DNA from: VRUE01 sp040879985
Lineage (GTDB): Bacteria; Actinomycetota; Thermoleophilia; Solirubrobacterales; 70-9
NCBI GenBank assembly: GCA_040879985.1
Contig: JBBDJH010000014.1
Coordinates: forward strand, 13,992-77,991
Length of the DNA: 64,000 nucleotides
Reading direction: 5' to 3'
In this document: positions 18,269 to 26,315 of the stretch, piece by piece
Layout: the number at the start of each line of letters is the position of its first letter
Numbering within the stretch: the stretch's first letter is position 1
Position numbers and translations under genes: made by a program
Notes under the pieces: generated by a model
The model's input: the letters and a program-made list of their open reading frames with translations, nothing else
Databases searched by the model: none
Told to the model about the DNA's origin: nothing

Positions 18269-18289
18269 GAGCGGGCTAGTCTAGCCGTC

Positions 18290-19264
18290 ATGCCGCTCGC
18301 CGACTTCGCATCGAGCGCCGAGGCGTTCGGCCGCGCCACGACGCAGTTCTTCGGCCATCTCTCGGACATCGAGTGGGCGCCCTTCGCGCTCGCCCTGCTC
18401 TGCCTGGCGGCGATGCAGCTGGCCCGCGCCCGCGGCTGGCGCAACGTCCTGCGCGCCGCCTACCCCGCCGCCCGCATCCCCTACCTGCCGCTCGCCGCCG
18501 CCTACCTGGCCGGCGCCGGGATCAACGCGATCCTGCCCGCGCGGGCCGGCGACGTGACCAAAGTCTTCCTGGTCAAACGGCAGATCCCGGGGTCGTCCTA
18601 CCCGGCGGTCACCTCGTCCTTCCTGGTCCAGTCCGTCTTCGACACGACCGCCGGCCTGCTGGTCTTCTTCTACGCGGTCTCGCAGGGCCTGCTGCCGCGG
18701 CCGCCCCAGCTGCCCAACCTGCCCGCCTTCGAGATCTCCTTCTGGGCCGAACACCCGCAGGCCTTCCTGATCGCGACCGGGGCGCTGCTGCTGGCGATCG
18801 CGATCGCGGTCTACCTGCTGGCGCACCGCGTGCGGGCCTTCTGGGCGCGGGTCCGGCAGGGGGTCGTGATCCTGCGCACGCCGCGCCGCTACCTGCGCCA
18901 GGTCGCGGCCTGGCAGGGGGTCGGCTGGCTCTTCCGCTTCGCCGCCTTCTGGTTCTTCCTCGAGGCCTTCGGGATCGGCGGCTCGGTGGCGAACGTGATG
19001 CTGGTGATGAGCGTCCAGGCGATCGCCAACATCGTCCCGTTTACGCCGGGCGGCGCCGGCGCCCAGCAGGCGCTGCTGGTCGCGACCCTGAACGGGCCCA
19101 CCCGCACCGCCGTGCTCTCCTTCTCGGTCGGCACGCAGATCGCGATGGCGGTCTGGTCGGTCGTGCTCGGCTTCGCCGCGATCCTGCTCGCCTTCCGGAC
19201 TACGGACTGGCGAGGACTGATCAAACAAGCCGAGGAGGACCGCAGCCGCGAGGCCCCCGCCTGA
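18290..19264 (+). CDS. Lysylphosphatidylglycerol synthase TM-region/UPF0104 family membrane protein
   Basis: 324 aa integral membrane protein with about seven to eight hydrophobic segments. It carries the family's ILPARAGDVTKVFLVK segment and the PFTPGGAGAQQALLVATL motif near the end. Relatives are the flippase half of MprF and many stand-alone proteins of unknown substrate. ATG 18290 is chosen; the open frame upstream is antisense to the sulfotransferase. The shared promoter gap with the sulfotransferase gene suggests a joint role at the envelope (inference). Confidence 0.78.
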   Translation: MPLADFASSAEAFGRATTQFFGHLSDIEWAPFALALLCLAAMQLARARGWRNVLRAAYPAARIPYLPLAAAYLAGAGINAILPARAGDVTKVFLVKRQIPGSSYPAVTSSFLVQSVFDTTAGLLVFFYAVSQGLLPRPPQLPNLPAFEISFWAEHPQAFLIATGALLLAIAIAVYLLAHRVRAFWARVRQGVVILRTPRRYLRQVAAWQGVGWLFRFAAFWFFLEAFGIGGSVANVMLVMSVQAIANIVPFTPGGAGAQQALLVATLNGPTRTAVLSFSVGTQIAMAVWSVVLGFAAILLAFRTTDWRGLIKQAEEDRSREAPA

Positions 19265-19266
19265 GC

Positions 19267-19313
19267 TTCCGGTGCGACTTATGCAGCTATAGGCGGCATA
19301 AGTCGCACCGGAA
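19267..19313. repeat. 47-bp palindrome, intergenic copy 1
   Basis: Arms TTCCGGTGCGACTTATGC (19267-19284) and its exact complement (19296-19313) give an 18-bp perfect stem around an 11-nt centre with CTATAGG. It fills the junction of two convergent genes. Length and centre match the copies at 58829-58875 and 62094-62140. It may work as a terminator although no T tract follows. Confidence 0.85.
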
Positions 19314-19317
19314 CCGG

Positions 19318-19989
19318 TCAGCTCGACCAGCCGGGGTAGCGGGACGCCACTTTCCACTGCCACGGGGGGCGTTCGTGCGCCGGGAACTCGTAGTGGTCGC
19401 GGCCGGGCAGGGTCTCGAGCGGGACCAGGGCGGGGTCGTCCTTGAGCAGGACGCGGACCTGGCTCGCCGCCTCGACCTCGGCCGGGCCGGCGCGGCGCAC
19501 GACTCGCTCCCAGCCGAGCCCCGGCCGGTAGAGCCAGTAGGTCAGCTCGACCCAGCCGAGGCCGCGGCGTCGGTCGTGGATCTCGGTAAAGGCGGTGGTG
19601 CGGCGGTTGGAGGCGGTCAGGTGGAGCCCGGCGGCGCCGGGCCTCGGCACGGCGCAGCTCTCGCGCCGGCAGCGGCGGAAGTCGACCGGGACGAGCGGCA
19701 GCCCGGCCGGGCCCGGCCGGGCGGCGGGCGCCGGCGCGAGGGCGCGGGCGAGCCGGGCCAGCGGCCAGCCGTAGGCGGGGACCAGCGGGTGGCGGCGGCA
19801 GGGGTCGGGGATGCGCGGCGCGCAGGCGATCCGCCGCGCGATCGTCCCGCCCAGCGCCTTGCGGGGGTCGATCTCGCCGCCCGCCGCGAGGGCGCTGATC
19901 GCGGCCAGCAGCAACAGCGCGATCAGCCCGGCGAGCCCCGCCTGCTCGACGCTCGCCGTCCCCCGCTCGCCTTCTCCGCGGCTGCCCAT
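19318..19989 (-). CDS. TadE-like/prepilin-type membrane-anchored hypothetical protein
   Basis: 223 aa. The N-terminus RGTASVEQAGLAGLIALLLLAAISALA has the short basic leader, a glutamate five residues into the hydrophobic stretch and a single helix, as in TadE/Flp-type pseudopilins. The remaining 180 residues are extracytoplasmic, Pro/Arg-rich, with four Cys (two in CAPRIPDPCRRHP and two in CRRESC). No other pilus gene is nearby. ATG 19987-19989 is preferred over an in-frame start 60 nt upstream. Function unknown. Confidence 0.55.
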   Translation of the reverse strand: MGSRGEGERGTASVEQAGLAGLIALLLLAAISALAAGGEIDPRKALGGTIARRIACAPRIPDPCRRHPLVPAYGWPLARLARALAPAPAARPGPAGLPLVPVDFRRCRRESCAVPRPGAAGLHLTASNRRTTAFTEIHDRRRGLGWVELTYWLYRPGLGWERVVRRAGPAEVEAASQVRVLLKDDPALVPLETLPGRDHYEFPAHERPPWQWKVASRYPGWSS

Positions 19990-20081
19990 GGCGACGACGC
20001 TAGGGGCCGCCGGCGCGCGTGTGGCGCGATCAAAGACAAGATTCCGCACGGCCTTCCGCGCGTCTGCTTACATTCATCGGG

Positions 20082-20351
20082 ATGGAGGGCGGTGGCTTCA
20101 ACCTTTTCGGCGACCCGGACGACTTCCGTGCCCGCATGGAGGAGCTCAGCGAACAGATGCAGTCCTCGCAGCGGGTCGCCTGGGCCGACAACGCGATCCG
20201 CCTCGCCGCGGATCTGACCGTGGCTTCGATCGGGCAGATCGAGCTCAGCGGCAGCAGCGACGAGCAGGCGATGCAGGTCCGCGACGCGATCCGCGTCCTC
20301 TTCCCCGAGGCTGTCACGCTGGTGCGCGAGGCCAGGGAAGGCATGTCCTGA
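20082..20351 (+). CDS. Small acidic hypothetical protein
   Basis: 89 aa, MEGGGFNLFGDPDDFRARMEELSEQMQSSQ start, then a helical segment and a short beta/helix tail. No family is recognised; no signal peptide or membrane segment. It is divergent from the TadE-like gene. The ATG is preceded by GGGATG-type context only. The coding character (balanced acidic/basic helical pattern, GC-rich third positions) supports a real gene. Confidence 0.5.
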   Translation: MEGGGFNLFGDPDDFRARMEELSEQMQSSQRVAWADNAIRLAADLTVASIGQIELSGSSDEQAMQVRDAIRVLFPEAVTLVREAREGMS

Positions 20352-20383
20352 GGGGCTATCCCGGTAGGGGTTCCACTTAACTT
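20352..20383. repeat. Half copy of long hairpin element C
   Basis: These 32 bp match the reverse complement of the right end of the element at 46888-47000 at 28 positions, including GGGGTTCCACTTAACTT without a change. The opposite arm and core are missing. It lies directly between convergent stops (20351 and 20387), showing that the element is dispersed and can be truncated. Confidence 0.65.
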
Positions 20384-20386
20384 GAG

Positions 20387-21034
20387 CTAGAGGAGCTCGA
20401 AACGTAGGGAGATGGCGCCGCCGCGCTTTGTGGCGGCGGCGATTAGCTCTAGCGGGATGGCGACGATCAGGGCTGGGAGGGCTACGACGATGCTGACGAA
20501 GGCGTCGAGCTGGCGTTGCCAGGGCTTCTCGGCGGGGACCGCGGCGCTGCGGCCGAGGGCGCCGAGGGCGATGTTGCGGCCGAAGGTGAAGCCGTTGAGG
20601 ATCGTCTGCCACATCGCCGCGATGCCGGCGCCCGGGGACCAGCGGGCGGAGGCGACCACCTGGTCGCGGTGGGCGACGAGGCGGCGCACCGCCTCGGTCG
20701 TGAACAGGTACTGGGCGCCGCCCTCGAGGCCGGACCAGCCGGCGCCGCCGATCCAGGCCGAGAAGCCGCCCCGGTTGGCGATCCTCGCGGCCTGCCCGGC
20801 GGCGACCCGGTCCAGCGCCCGCAGCGCATCCTCGGCGCCACCCGGCTCGCCGACGACGCCGAGCCCGCAGCTCTCGCAGCGACTCACCGGCCCGGCCAGG
20901 CCCGGCCGGTCGTCGATCCAGCCGAACAGCGGCTCGCCGCAGGCGGGGCAGGGGGGGTTGCCCGGCCCGGCGCCCGCCTCGAGTGGGACGACCGGCGTGT
21001 GCCGTGCTCTGCCGATACCTTGCTCCGCGGTCAT
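20387..21034 (-). CDS. Zinc-ribbon-containing hypothetical protein
   Basis: 215 aa. CPACGEPLFG and, 25 residues on, CESCGLG form a Cys4 zinc ribbon. The middle is Gly/Trp-rich (GGFSAWIGGAGWSGLEGG). The C-terminus has a hydrophobic helix (AFVSIVVALPALIVAIPLELIAAA) that could be a membrane anchor. Similar sequences in related genomes are attached to methyltransferase-like proteins, but no SAM-binding motif is seen here. Divergent from the CBS gene with a 20-bp gap. Function unknown. Confidence 0.6.
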   Translation of the reverse strand: MTAEQGIGRARHTPVVPLEAGAGPGNPPCPACGEPLFGWIDDRPGLAGPVSRCESCGLGVVGEPGGAEDALRALDRVAAGQAARIANRGGFSAWIGGAGWSGLEGGAQYLFTTEAVRRLVAHRDQVVASARWSPGAGIAAMWQTILNGFTFGRNIALGALGRSAAVPAEKPWQRQLDAFVSIVVALPALIVAIPLELIAAATKRGGAISLRFELL

Positions 21035-21054
21035 TGGCCGGTAGCGTACGCCCC

Positions 21055-21501
21055 GTGCGCCTCAGCGAGATCATGACCGCCGGAGTCGTCACGGCCGCGC
21101 CGGGGGCGAGCGCCGCCTCGGTCGCGCGGCAGATGCGCGACAACCGGGTCGGCTCGGTCGTGATCGTCGACCCGGCCGGCTCGCCGGTGGCGATGATCAC
21201 CGACCGCGACCTCGCCGTGCGCGTCTTCGCCGAGGGCGTCGATCCGCAGGCCTCGATCGGCGACCACGCATCGCGGCCGCTGATCTGCGGCGAGCCGGAG
21301 ATGGAGCTCGACGAGGCGGCGGCGCTGATGGTCCAGCACCGGGTGCGGCGGCTGCCGGTCGTCGATGGCGATAGCCTCGCGGGCATCGTCACGCTCGATG
21401 ACATCGCGGTGCGGACCGGCAACCTCGAGGTCGCCCAGAGGATGACCGCCGAGGTGATCGAGGGCGCGCTGCCCCAGTTCTACTTCCACGAGCGGGGCTG
21501 A
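21055..21501 (+). CDS. Tandem CBS-domain protein
   Basis: 148 aa, two CBS domains (about 7-60 and 72-125), each with the typical MTAGVVTAAPGAS...SVVIVDPAGSPVAMITDRDL and LPVVDGDSLAGIVTLDDIA pattern. Such Bateman modules bind AMP, ATP or SAM and act as energy sensors. It has no enzymatic domain, so it should act on a partner. GTG 21055 gives the standard VRLSEIMT start. The membrane protein that follows begins 7 bp after its stop. Confidence 0.85.
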   Translation: MRLSEIMTAGVVTAAPGASAASVARQMRDNRVGSVVIVDPAGSPVAMITDRDLAVRVFAEGVDPQASIGDHASRPLICGEPEMELDEAAALMVQHRVRRLPVVDGDSLAGIVTLDDIAVRTGNLEVAQRMTAEVIEGALPQFYFHERG

Positions 21502-21508
21502 GCGAGTC

Positions 21509-22321
21509 TTGAACCCGAGCAAGGCGGCGGTTCTGGCCTGGGAGGAGCGCTGGTCGCGGCCGGTTGCGGCGGCGGCTCTCGGCGGGATCCTGCTGATCGT
21601 CATCGCGATCGTCGTCGCCACCCAGGCGGTCGGCGGCAGCGACGGCGACTCGGAGCTGCTCCGCAACGTCGAGGCCAATCGCAGCGCCCAGCTGCTCTCC
21701 AGCATCCTGCAGGCGATCGGCGTCGCCCTGCTGGCGGCGCCGCTCTACTACCTCTTCCGCGCCGCCAACGCGCGCAGCGAGACGATGCGCGGCCAGCTCG
21801 TCGGCGTGGTCGTCGCGGCGCCGCTGTTCCTCGGCGTGCTGGCGATCCTCAGCGGCCTCGCGACCCTCAGCGCCGCCTCCGACTTCGTCGCCGACGAGGT
21901 GCCGCGGCTGGTCGCGAACGGGGTCTCGCTGAGCAGCGAGCGGGCCAACGACGTCGCCAACGACACGATCGTCGACGCGCCCCTGCGCCCGCTTGCCGCC
22001 GGCTTCGGGCTCGGTGGCCAGATCGGCTTCCTCGTCGCGATGTTCTATACCTCGATGCACGCGATGCGGACCGGCCTGCTGACCCGCTTCTGGGGCTCGC
22101 TGGGGATGGCGCTGGGCGCCGTCTCCTTCCTCTTCTTCCAGTTCGCCCTGCTCTGGTTCGTCTACCTCGGCCTGCTGCTCGCCGGCTGGGTGCCGGGCGG
22201 CAAGCCGCCGGCCTGGACCAGCGGCGAAGCCGAGCCCTGGCCGACCCCGGGTGAGAAGGCCGCCGAGGGGCTGGAGGAGGGGGAATCGGACGACCCTCCC
22301 GGGGAGGGCAAAACCCCGTAG
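21509..22321 (+). CDS. Hypothetical membrane protein, about 5 TM
   Basis: 270 aa, TTG start 7 bp after the CBS gene. Hydrophobic segments lie at about residues 19-40, 65-82, 97-118, 168-182 and 195-225. The C-terminus (about 230-270) is cytosolic, acidic and Pro-rich. No family assigned with confidence. The last 160 bp overlap, antisense, the 3' end of thyX; either this tail or the ThyX tail may be only weakly constrained. Confidence 0.65.
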   Translation: MNPSKAAVLAWEERWSRPVAAAALGGILLIVIAIVVATQAVGGSDGDSELLRNVEANRSAQLLSSILQAIGVALLAAPLYYLFRAANARSETMRGQLVGVVVAAPLFLGVLAILSGLATLSAASDFVADEVPRLVANGVSLSSERANDVANDTIVDAPLRPLAAGFGLGGQIGFLVAMFYTSMHAMRTGLLTRFWGSLGMALGAVSFLFFQFALLWFVYLGLLLAGWVPGGKPPAWTSGEAEPWPTPGEKAAEGLEEGESDDPPGEGKTP

Positions 22322-23265
22322 CGGCTGGGCTGCGTCGGGCCCAGCGGGTTCGCCTCCCCGCCGAGTGTCTTGCGGAACTGCAGCCAGCCGCGGAAGTTGC
22401 CGCTCCACTCGCTCTCGCCCAGCTCCTCCTCGCTCAGCGGGCGCGCCGGGTGCTCCAGCGGCGACATATGGCCGCTGGTCAGCAGGCGCTCGCAGAGCTC
22501 GACGTCGGCGGAGAGGTCGCGCCTGCCGGCGTGGGTCAGGTAGCTGACCCTGGCGCAGCGCCCGGCCGAGACCTTGACCAGCCGCTCGGCCGAGTCGACC
22601 TCCGCGCGGTCCTCGGGCCGCACCAGCGGCAGGTGCCACTCGTCCTCGCGCAGCTCGGCGGGCTCGGAGCGCTCGATCGCGGCCCGCATCTCGCTTGCCG
22701 CCTGGCGGATCTCCGGCTGGGCGTCGGGGTGGCAGCGCAGGTTGAAGAAGTTCTCCCACTCGGTCGCGGTGACGATCACGGTGTGCCACATGAACGGCTC
22801 GAGCAGCCGGTTGGCGACCTGCTTGTGGACGTTCAGCCAGCCCTCCGGCTGGGCCTTCGCCGCGATCGCCCGCTCGATCTCGTCGAGGCGCGCCGCCAGA
22901 TCGGTCTCGCCCGCGCCGGCTTCCGGCCCGGCGACCAGGCCGAGCACCCGCAGCACGGCGTCGTCGCGGGCGCCCAGCCACTCGCGCTCGGCCGCCGCCC
23001 TGGCCTCGCCGGTAAGCGGCGGGCCGGCCTGCATGCCCGGCTGGTTGGAGCCGAATTCGAGCGGCACGAACGGGTGCTCGAGCACGCGGCGCAGCTGCTT
23101 GACGATCGGGATCGCCCGCGAGCTGGCCGAGTTGCGCGAGAAGACCCGGTGGGTGTTGAACTCGGCGAGGACGAAGCGCGGAAAGGTCACCTCGAGCGTG
23201 GTCAGCCGGTGGCTGGCGGGGGAGACCGAGTCGGCGAGCACGGTCGCGTCGATTTCGAAGCTCAC
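22162..23265 (-). CDS. thyX: Flavin-dependent thymidylate synthase (ThyX)
   Basis: FAD- and folate-dependent methylation of dUMP to dTMP. The core shows the ThyX-like motif HRVFSRNSASSRAIP (R-x7-S-x-R variant), the EFNTHRV strand, NRLLEPFMWHTVIVTATEWENFFNLR and, at the end, the substrate segment SPLEHPARP...SGNFRGWLQFRKTLGGE. At 367 aa it is longer than the usual 230-300, partly due to a low-complexity Pro/Ser tail of about 60 residues that overlaps the convergent gene. It starts at GTG 23263-23265. No thyA is seen in the window. The large-form ThyX is known from related deep actinobacteria. Confidence 0.88.
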   Translation of the reverse strand: MSFEIDATVLADSVSPASHRLTTLEVTFPRFVLAEFNTHRVFSRNSASSRAIPIVKQLRRVLEHPFVPLEFGSNQPGMQAGPPLTGEARAAAEREWLGARDDAVLRVLGLVAGPEAGAGETDLAARLDEIERAIAAKAQPEGWLNVHKQVANRLLEPFMWHTVIVTATEWENFFNLRCHPDAQPEIRQAASEMRAAIERSEPAELREDEWHLPLVRPEDRAEVDSAERLVKVSAGRCARVSYLTHAGRRDLSADVELCERLLTSGHMSPLEHPARPLSEEELGESEWSGNFRGWLQFRKTLGGEANPLGPTQPSRYGVLPSPGGSSDSPSSSPSAAFSPGVGQGSASPLVQAGGLPPGTQPASSRPR

Positions 23266-23489
23266 CTCGCCAAGCTCTCAATCCGCACGGACGGAAAGGG
23301 AGTCACCGAAATGCAATATTTCGCGCCCGCTCTGTAAGGAGTTGCGCGCAGCGGCTTGACCCTGGACCGGGTGGCCGCTACCTCTTGGCGAAAGCCGGCG
23401 GCGGGGCGCGGGCGCGAGCAGGGAGGATGCATGCTTACGAAGGTAGCGACGGGGGAGGGGGCGGCAGCTCATGGTCTACCCTCATGAGC

Positions 23490-23750
23490 ATGAAGCGACT
23501 CAGGATCTCTGCCGGAGGACAGGTGTCTGTTCCCGCCGAGGTGCGCAATCGTTGGAAGTCCAAGGTCGTCGTCGCCGACGACCGGGGCGACCACCTGATC
23601 CTGCGTCCGGCCTCTACCGAGGATCCGATCGAGGCGGCCCGTGGGGCTTTCAAGAACTACCCCGGGCCCTCCACCGACGAGATGCGCCGCCTCGACCGAG
23701 AAGAGGAACGGCGGTCGGAAGAGCGCAAGTTCGGCCCCGACCCGGATTGA
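23490..23750 (+). CDS. AbrB/MazE-type antitoxin of a broken VapBC pair
   Basis: 86 aa. MKRLRISAGGQVSVPAEVRNRW is the swapped-hairpin DNA-binding half, followed by VVVADDRGDHLILRP, as in VapB/MazE proteins. The charged C-terminal tail (EEERRSEERKF) would wrap the toxin. An ATG two codons upstream (23484) is an alternative start. The stop overlaps the start of the truncated PIN toxin, so the pair was a normal operon before the toxin was lost. Confidence 0.78.
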   Translation: MKRLRISAGGQVSVPAEVRNRWKSKVVVADDRGDHLILRPASTEDPIEAARGAFKNYPGPSTDEMRRLDREEERRSEERKFGPDPD

Positions 23751-23875
23751 TCCTGCTCGACGCAAATGCCCTGATCGCATTGTTCTTTCCCGCGCATAGC
23801 GCGGGAAAGCGCAGGCTCGTCAGACCAGCAGTGAGGCGAGGGCGGCGAGGACGACTATGCCGGTCGACCAGGTGA
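23747..23875 (+). pseudogene. Truncated PIN-domain (VapC) toxin, broken at a palindrome
   Basis: The frame starts TTG 23747 and reads LILLDANALIALF, the canonical PIN N-terminus with catalytic Asp, then switches to HSAGKRRLVRPAV and Arg-rich sequence with no PIN character until the stop. The break coincides with a perfect 11-bp hairpin (23785-23809) and lies just before the AEC permease stop at 23820. The remaining 110 or so toxin residues are missing, leaving an orphan antitoxin. Confidence 0.75.
23785..23809. repeat. Palindrome at the PIN breakpoint (related to the 47-bp family)
   Basis: CTTTCCCGCGC, ATA, GCGCGGGAAAG: a perfect 11-bp stem. The left arm TGTTCTTTCCC and the ATA centre resemble the copies in nuoG and the HAD gene (TGTTCCTTTCCC with ATA). 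The outer arms are not complementary, so this may be a partial copy. Confidence 0.6.
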
Positions 23876-24743
23876 CCGCCTCGGCGGTGATCTCCATGTC
23901 GAGGCCGTAGGCGTGGGCGACGACCATCGAGTTGAGGCCGGTCGGCATCGCCGCCAGCAGCAGGTAGGCGGCCGGCAGGTCGATCAGCGGCGCGGCCAGC
24001 AGGAGCAGCAGGGCCGGCGTGACCGCCAGCCGGCAGAGCAGGGCGACGGCGACCGGGCGGGTCAGCGGCGGCGGCATCGGCAGGCGGCCGCGCTCGGCGT
24101 TCTCCGCCAGGGTCGCGCCGACGGCGAAGAAGCCGAGCGGCAGGATCGCCACGATCAGCGCCTGCGAGATGTCGACCAGGAAGGCCGGCGCCAGCACGTC
24201 GGGAGCGAGCAGGCCGGCGACCGCCGCGTAGAGCGGCGGGTTGCGGGTGAAGAAGGCGCGCACCCGCTCGCCCACTCCCTCGCCGGCCCGGGCGCCGAAG
24301 GCGGCGCCGACCGCGAAGGCGCCGAGCAGCAGCGAGGGTCCGGTCACCGCGACGTCGTAGAGCACCGCGGTGGAGAGCTCCTCGCGGCCCAGCAGGGCGA
24401 CGGTCAGCGGGTATCCGAGGTAGCCGGTGTTGACGCTGAGCACGGCGCAGACGACGGCGCCGGTCCGCGGCCGGGTCAGGCCGAGGACCCGGCTCGCCAG
24501 CGCCCATGCGAGCAGGCCGGCCAGCGAGACGGCGAGCAGCCCCAGCCCCAGGCCGACGCCGTGTTCGAGGTCGACCTCGCTGGCCGCCAGGTTGAAGAAG
24601 ATCACCGGCGGCACCAACCCGTAGAGCATCAGCGTCAGCGAGCGCCGCGCCGCCAACGCCGCGGCCCGCGGCCGCCGCCGCTCCGCCGCGACGCCGATCG
24701 CCACGGAAACGGCGATTGCGATTGCAATTAGTAGGACGCCCAT
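23820..24743 (-). CDS. AEC-family permease (auxin efflux carrier-like)
   Basis: 307 aa, about ten membrane helices in two five-helix halves. Motifs include the VNTGYLGYPL stretch in the first half and MPTGLNSMVVAHAYG in the second, both typical of AEC/MleP-type carriers. Such proteins export or exchange small organic acids; the substrate is unknown. It lies 18 bp downstream of nuoN and may be read through from the nuo operon, though no functional link is evident. Confidence 0.83.
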   Translation of the reverse strand: MGVLLIAIAIAVSVAIGVAAERRRPRAAALAARRSLTLMLYGLVPPVIFFNLAASEVDLEHGVGLGLGLLAVSLAGLLAWALASRVLGLTRPRTGAVVCAVLSVNTGYLGYPLTVALLGREELSTAVLYDVAVTGPSLLLGAFAVGAAFGARAGEGVGERVRAFFTRNPPLYAAVAGLLAPDVLAPAFLVDISQALIVAILPLGFFAVGATLAENAERGRLPMPPPLTRPVAVALLCRLAVTPALLLLLAAPLIDLPAAYLLLAAMPTGLNSMVVAHAYGLDMEITAEAVTWSTGIVVLAALASLLV

Positions 24744-24761
24744 CCGCGCCCACCCTAGGGC

Positions 24762-26315
24762 TCAGAACAAGCTTGCGCCGGCCTGCTGGGCGAACTCCAC
24801 CAACGGCTGGGGAAGGACCCCGAAGAAGACCGTTGCCGCCGCCGCCAGCAGGGCCGGGACGACGAGGTAGGGGCGGCGCCCGGNNNNNNNNNNNNNNNNN
24901 NNNNNNNNNNNNNNNNNNNNNNNNNNNNNNNNNNNNNNNNNNNNNNNNNNNNNNNNNNNNNNNNNNNNNNNNNNNNNNNNNNNCGGGGCCATCCAGATCG
25001 CCGCGACGACGCGCAGGTAGTAGGCCAGCGAGATCATCGTGCCGACGGCGATCAGGACGGCGAGCCAGGTGTAGTCGCCCTCGACCAGCGCCTCGATCAG
25101 GTAGAGCTTGCCGATGAAGCCGACCGTCGCCGGCAGCCCGGCCAGGCCGAGCATCGAGATCGTCAGCGGCCAGGCGAGTTGCGGGTGCTCGCGGCCGAGC
25201 CCGCGCACGGCGGCGATGTCGTCGCCGAGCGCGGGCTCGCGCTCGCGCGCGACGATCACGCTGAACGCCGCCAGGTTCATGAACAGGTAGCCGGCGAGGT
25301 AGAAGACCAGGGCGCTGACCCCGGCCTCGCTCGCCACCACCAGGCCGCCGAGGATGTAGCCGGCCTGGGCGACGCCGGAGTAGCCGAGCAGGCGCTTGAG
25401 CGAGTCCTGGCCGAGCGCGCCGACGTTGCCGATCACGATCGACGCCGCCGCCAGCACCGCCAGCGCCGGCTGCCACTCGCCCGCCTCGCCGCTCAGCGCG
25501 ACGAGGAAGAAGCGGACGAAGACGGCGAAGGCGACCGCCTTGGTCGCCACCGCCATGAACGACGTGATCGGCGTCGGCGCCCCCTCGTAGACGTCCGGCG
25601 TCCACTGGTGGAAGGGTGCGATCGAGGTCTTGAAGGCGAGGCCGACCGCGACCAGGGCGATCCCGACCAGGACCAATGGGTCGCTGAGCAGGCCGGCCCG
25701 CTCGATCCCGCCGGCGATCGCGGCGAAGTCGGTCGCGCCGGAGCCGCCGTAGAGGAAGGCCATCCCGTAGAGCAGCGTCGCCGAGCCGAGCGAGCCGACG
25801 ATCAGGTACTTGAGCCCCGACTCGAGCGACTTCTCGCGCGCCATGTTGGTCGCGCAGAGGATGTAGAGGGGGATCGAGAGGACCTCGATCGCGATGAAGA
25901 AGCTGATCAGGTTCTGCGCCTGGGTCAGCAGCACCATCCCCAGCACCGAGCCGAGCAGCAGCGCGTGGTACTCGCCCGCGCCGGCCTGCTCGGCGGCCGG
26001 CTCGCGGATCGAGAGCAGCACGGCGAAGGCGGCGGCGAGGATCGCGATCAGCGAGATCGAGATCGCCAGGTCGTCGAGGCGCAGCGCCCCGGCGACGAGG
26101 TCGGTCGGATCGTTCCAGTTCCAGATCAGCAGGCCGGCGGTCGTCGCCAGCACCGCCAGCGTCAGCACCGACGTGGTCGAGGTTTGAACCGCTATGCGAC
26201 CCGAACCTCGACCACCCCCGAAGACCGCGCTGAGCAGGACGACGACGAGCCCCGCGGTGAGCGCGATGACCGGCGCCAGCGCTGCGTAGTCGATATCGGG
26301 GGACAGGAAGTTCAT
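24762..26315 (-). CDS. nuoN: NADH-quinone oxidoreductase subunit N (contains an assembly gap)
   Basis: Antiporter-like proton-pumping membrane subunit of Complex I. About 14 helices; recognisable are YLIVGSLGSATLLYGMAFLYG, FKTSIAPFHQWTPDVYEGAPTP and LLGYSGVAQAGYILGGLV, with the conserved Lys/Glu residues. The start ATG overlaps the nuoM stop (ATGA). A run of 100 N (24884-24983) removes part of the C-terminus. The loop after helix 1 is encoded by an imperfect palindrome (26173-26215) related to the 47-bp family. Last gene of the nuo operon. Confidence 0.93.
   Translation of the reverse strand: MNFLSPDIDYAALAPVIALTAGLVVVLLSAVFGGGRGSGRIAVQTSTTSVLTLAVLATTAGLLIWNWNDPTDLVAGALRLDDLAISISLIAILAAAFAVLLSIREPAAEQAGAGEYHALLLGSVLGMVLLTQAQNLISFFIAIEVLSIPLYILCATNMAREKSLESGLKYLIVGSLGSATLLYGMAFLYGGSGATDFAAIAGGIERAGLLSDPLVLVGIALVAVGLAFKTSIAPFHQWTPDVYEGAPTPITSFMAVATKAVAFAVFVRFFLVALSGEAGEWQPALAVLAAASIVIGNVGALGQDSLKRLLGYSGVAQAGYILGGLVVASEAGVSALVFYLAGYLFMNLAAFSVIVAREREPALGDDIAAVRGLGREHPQLAWPLTISMLGLAGLPATVGFIGKLYLIEALVEGDYTWLAVLIAVGTMISLAYYLRVVAAIWMAPXXXXXXXXXXXXXXXXXXXXXXXXXXXXXXXXXXGRRPYLVVPALLAAAATVFFGVLPQPLVEFAQQAGASLF
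24884..24983. other. Assembly gap (100 N) inside nuoN
   Basis: Exactly 100 N, the usual placeholder for a scaffold join of unknown true length. The nuoN frame resumes on both sides, so order and orientation look right, but the missing length is undetermined. Confidence 0.99.
26173..26215. repeat. Palindrome inside nuoN coding sequence
   Basis: GTGGTCGAGGTT (26173-26184) and its exact complement (26204-26215) enclose a 19-nt centre with CGC-TAT-GCG. Read in nuoN it encodes the Gly/Arg/Thr/Ser-rich loop after the first helix (about residues 34-48). The centre matches the ATA/TAT-centred palindromes elsewhere in the window; the arms are 2 bp shorter per side than in the 47-bp copies. Confidence 0.6.
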
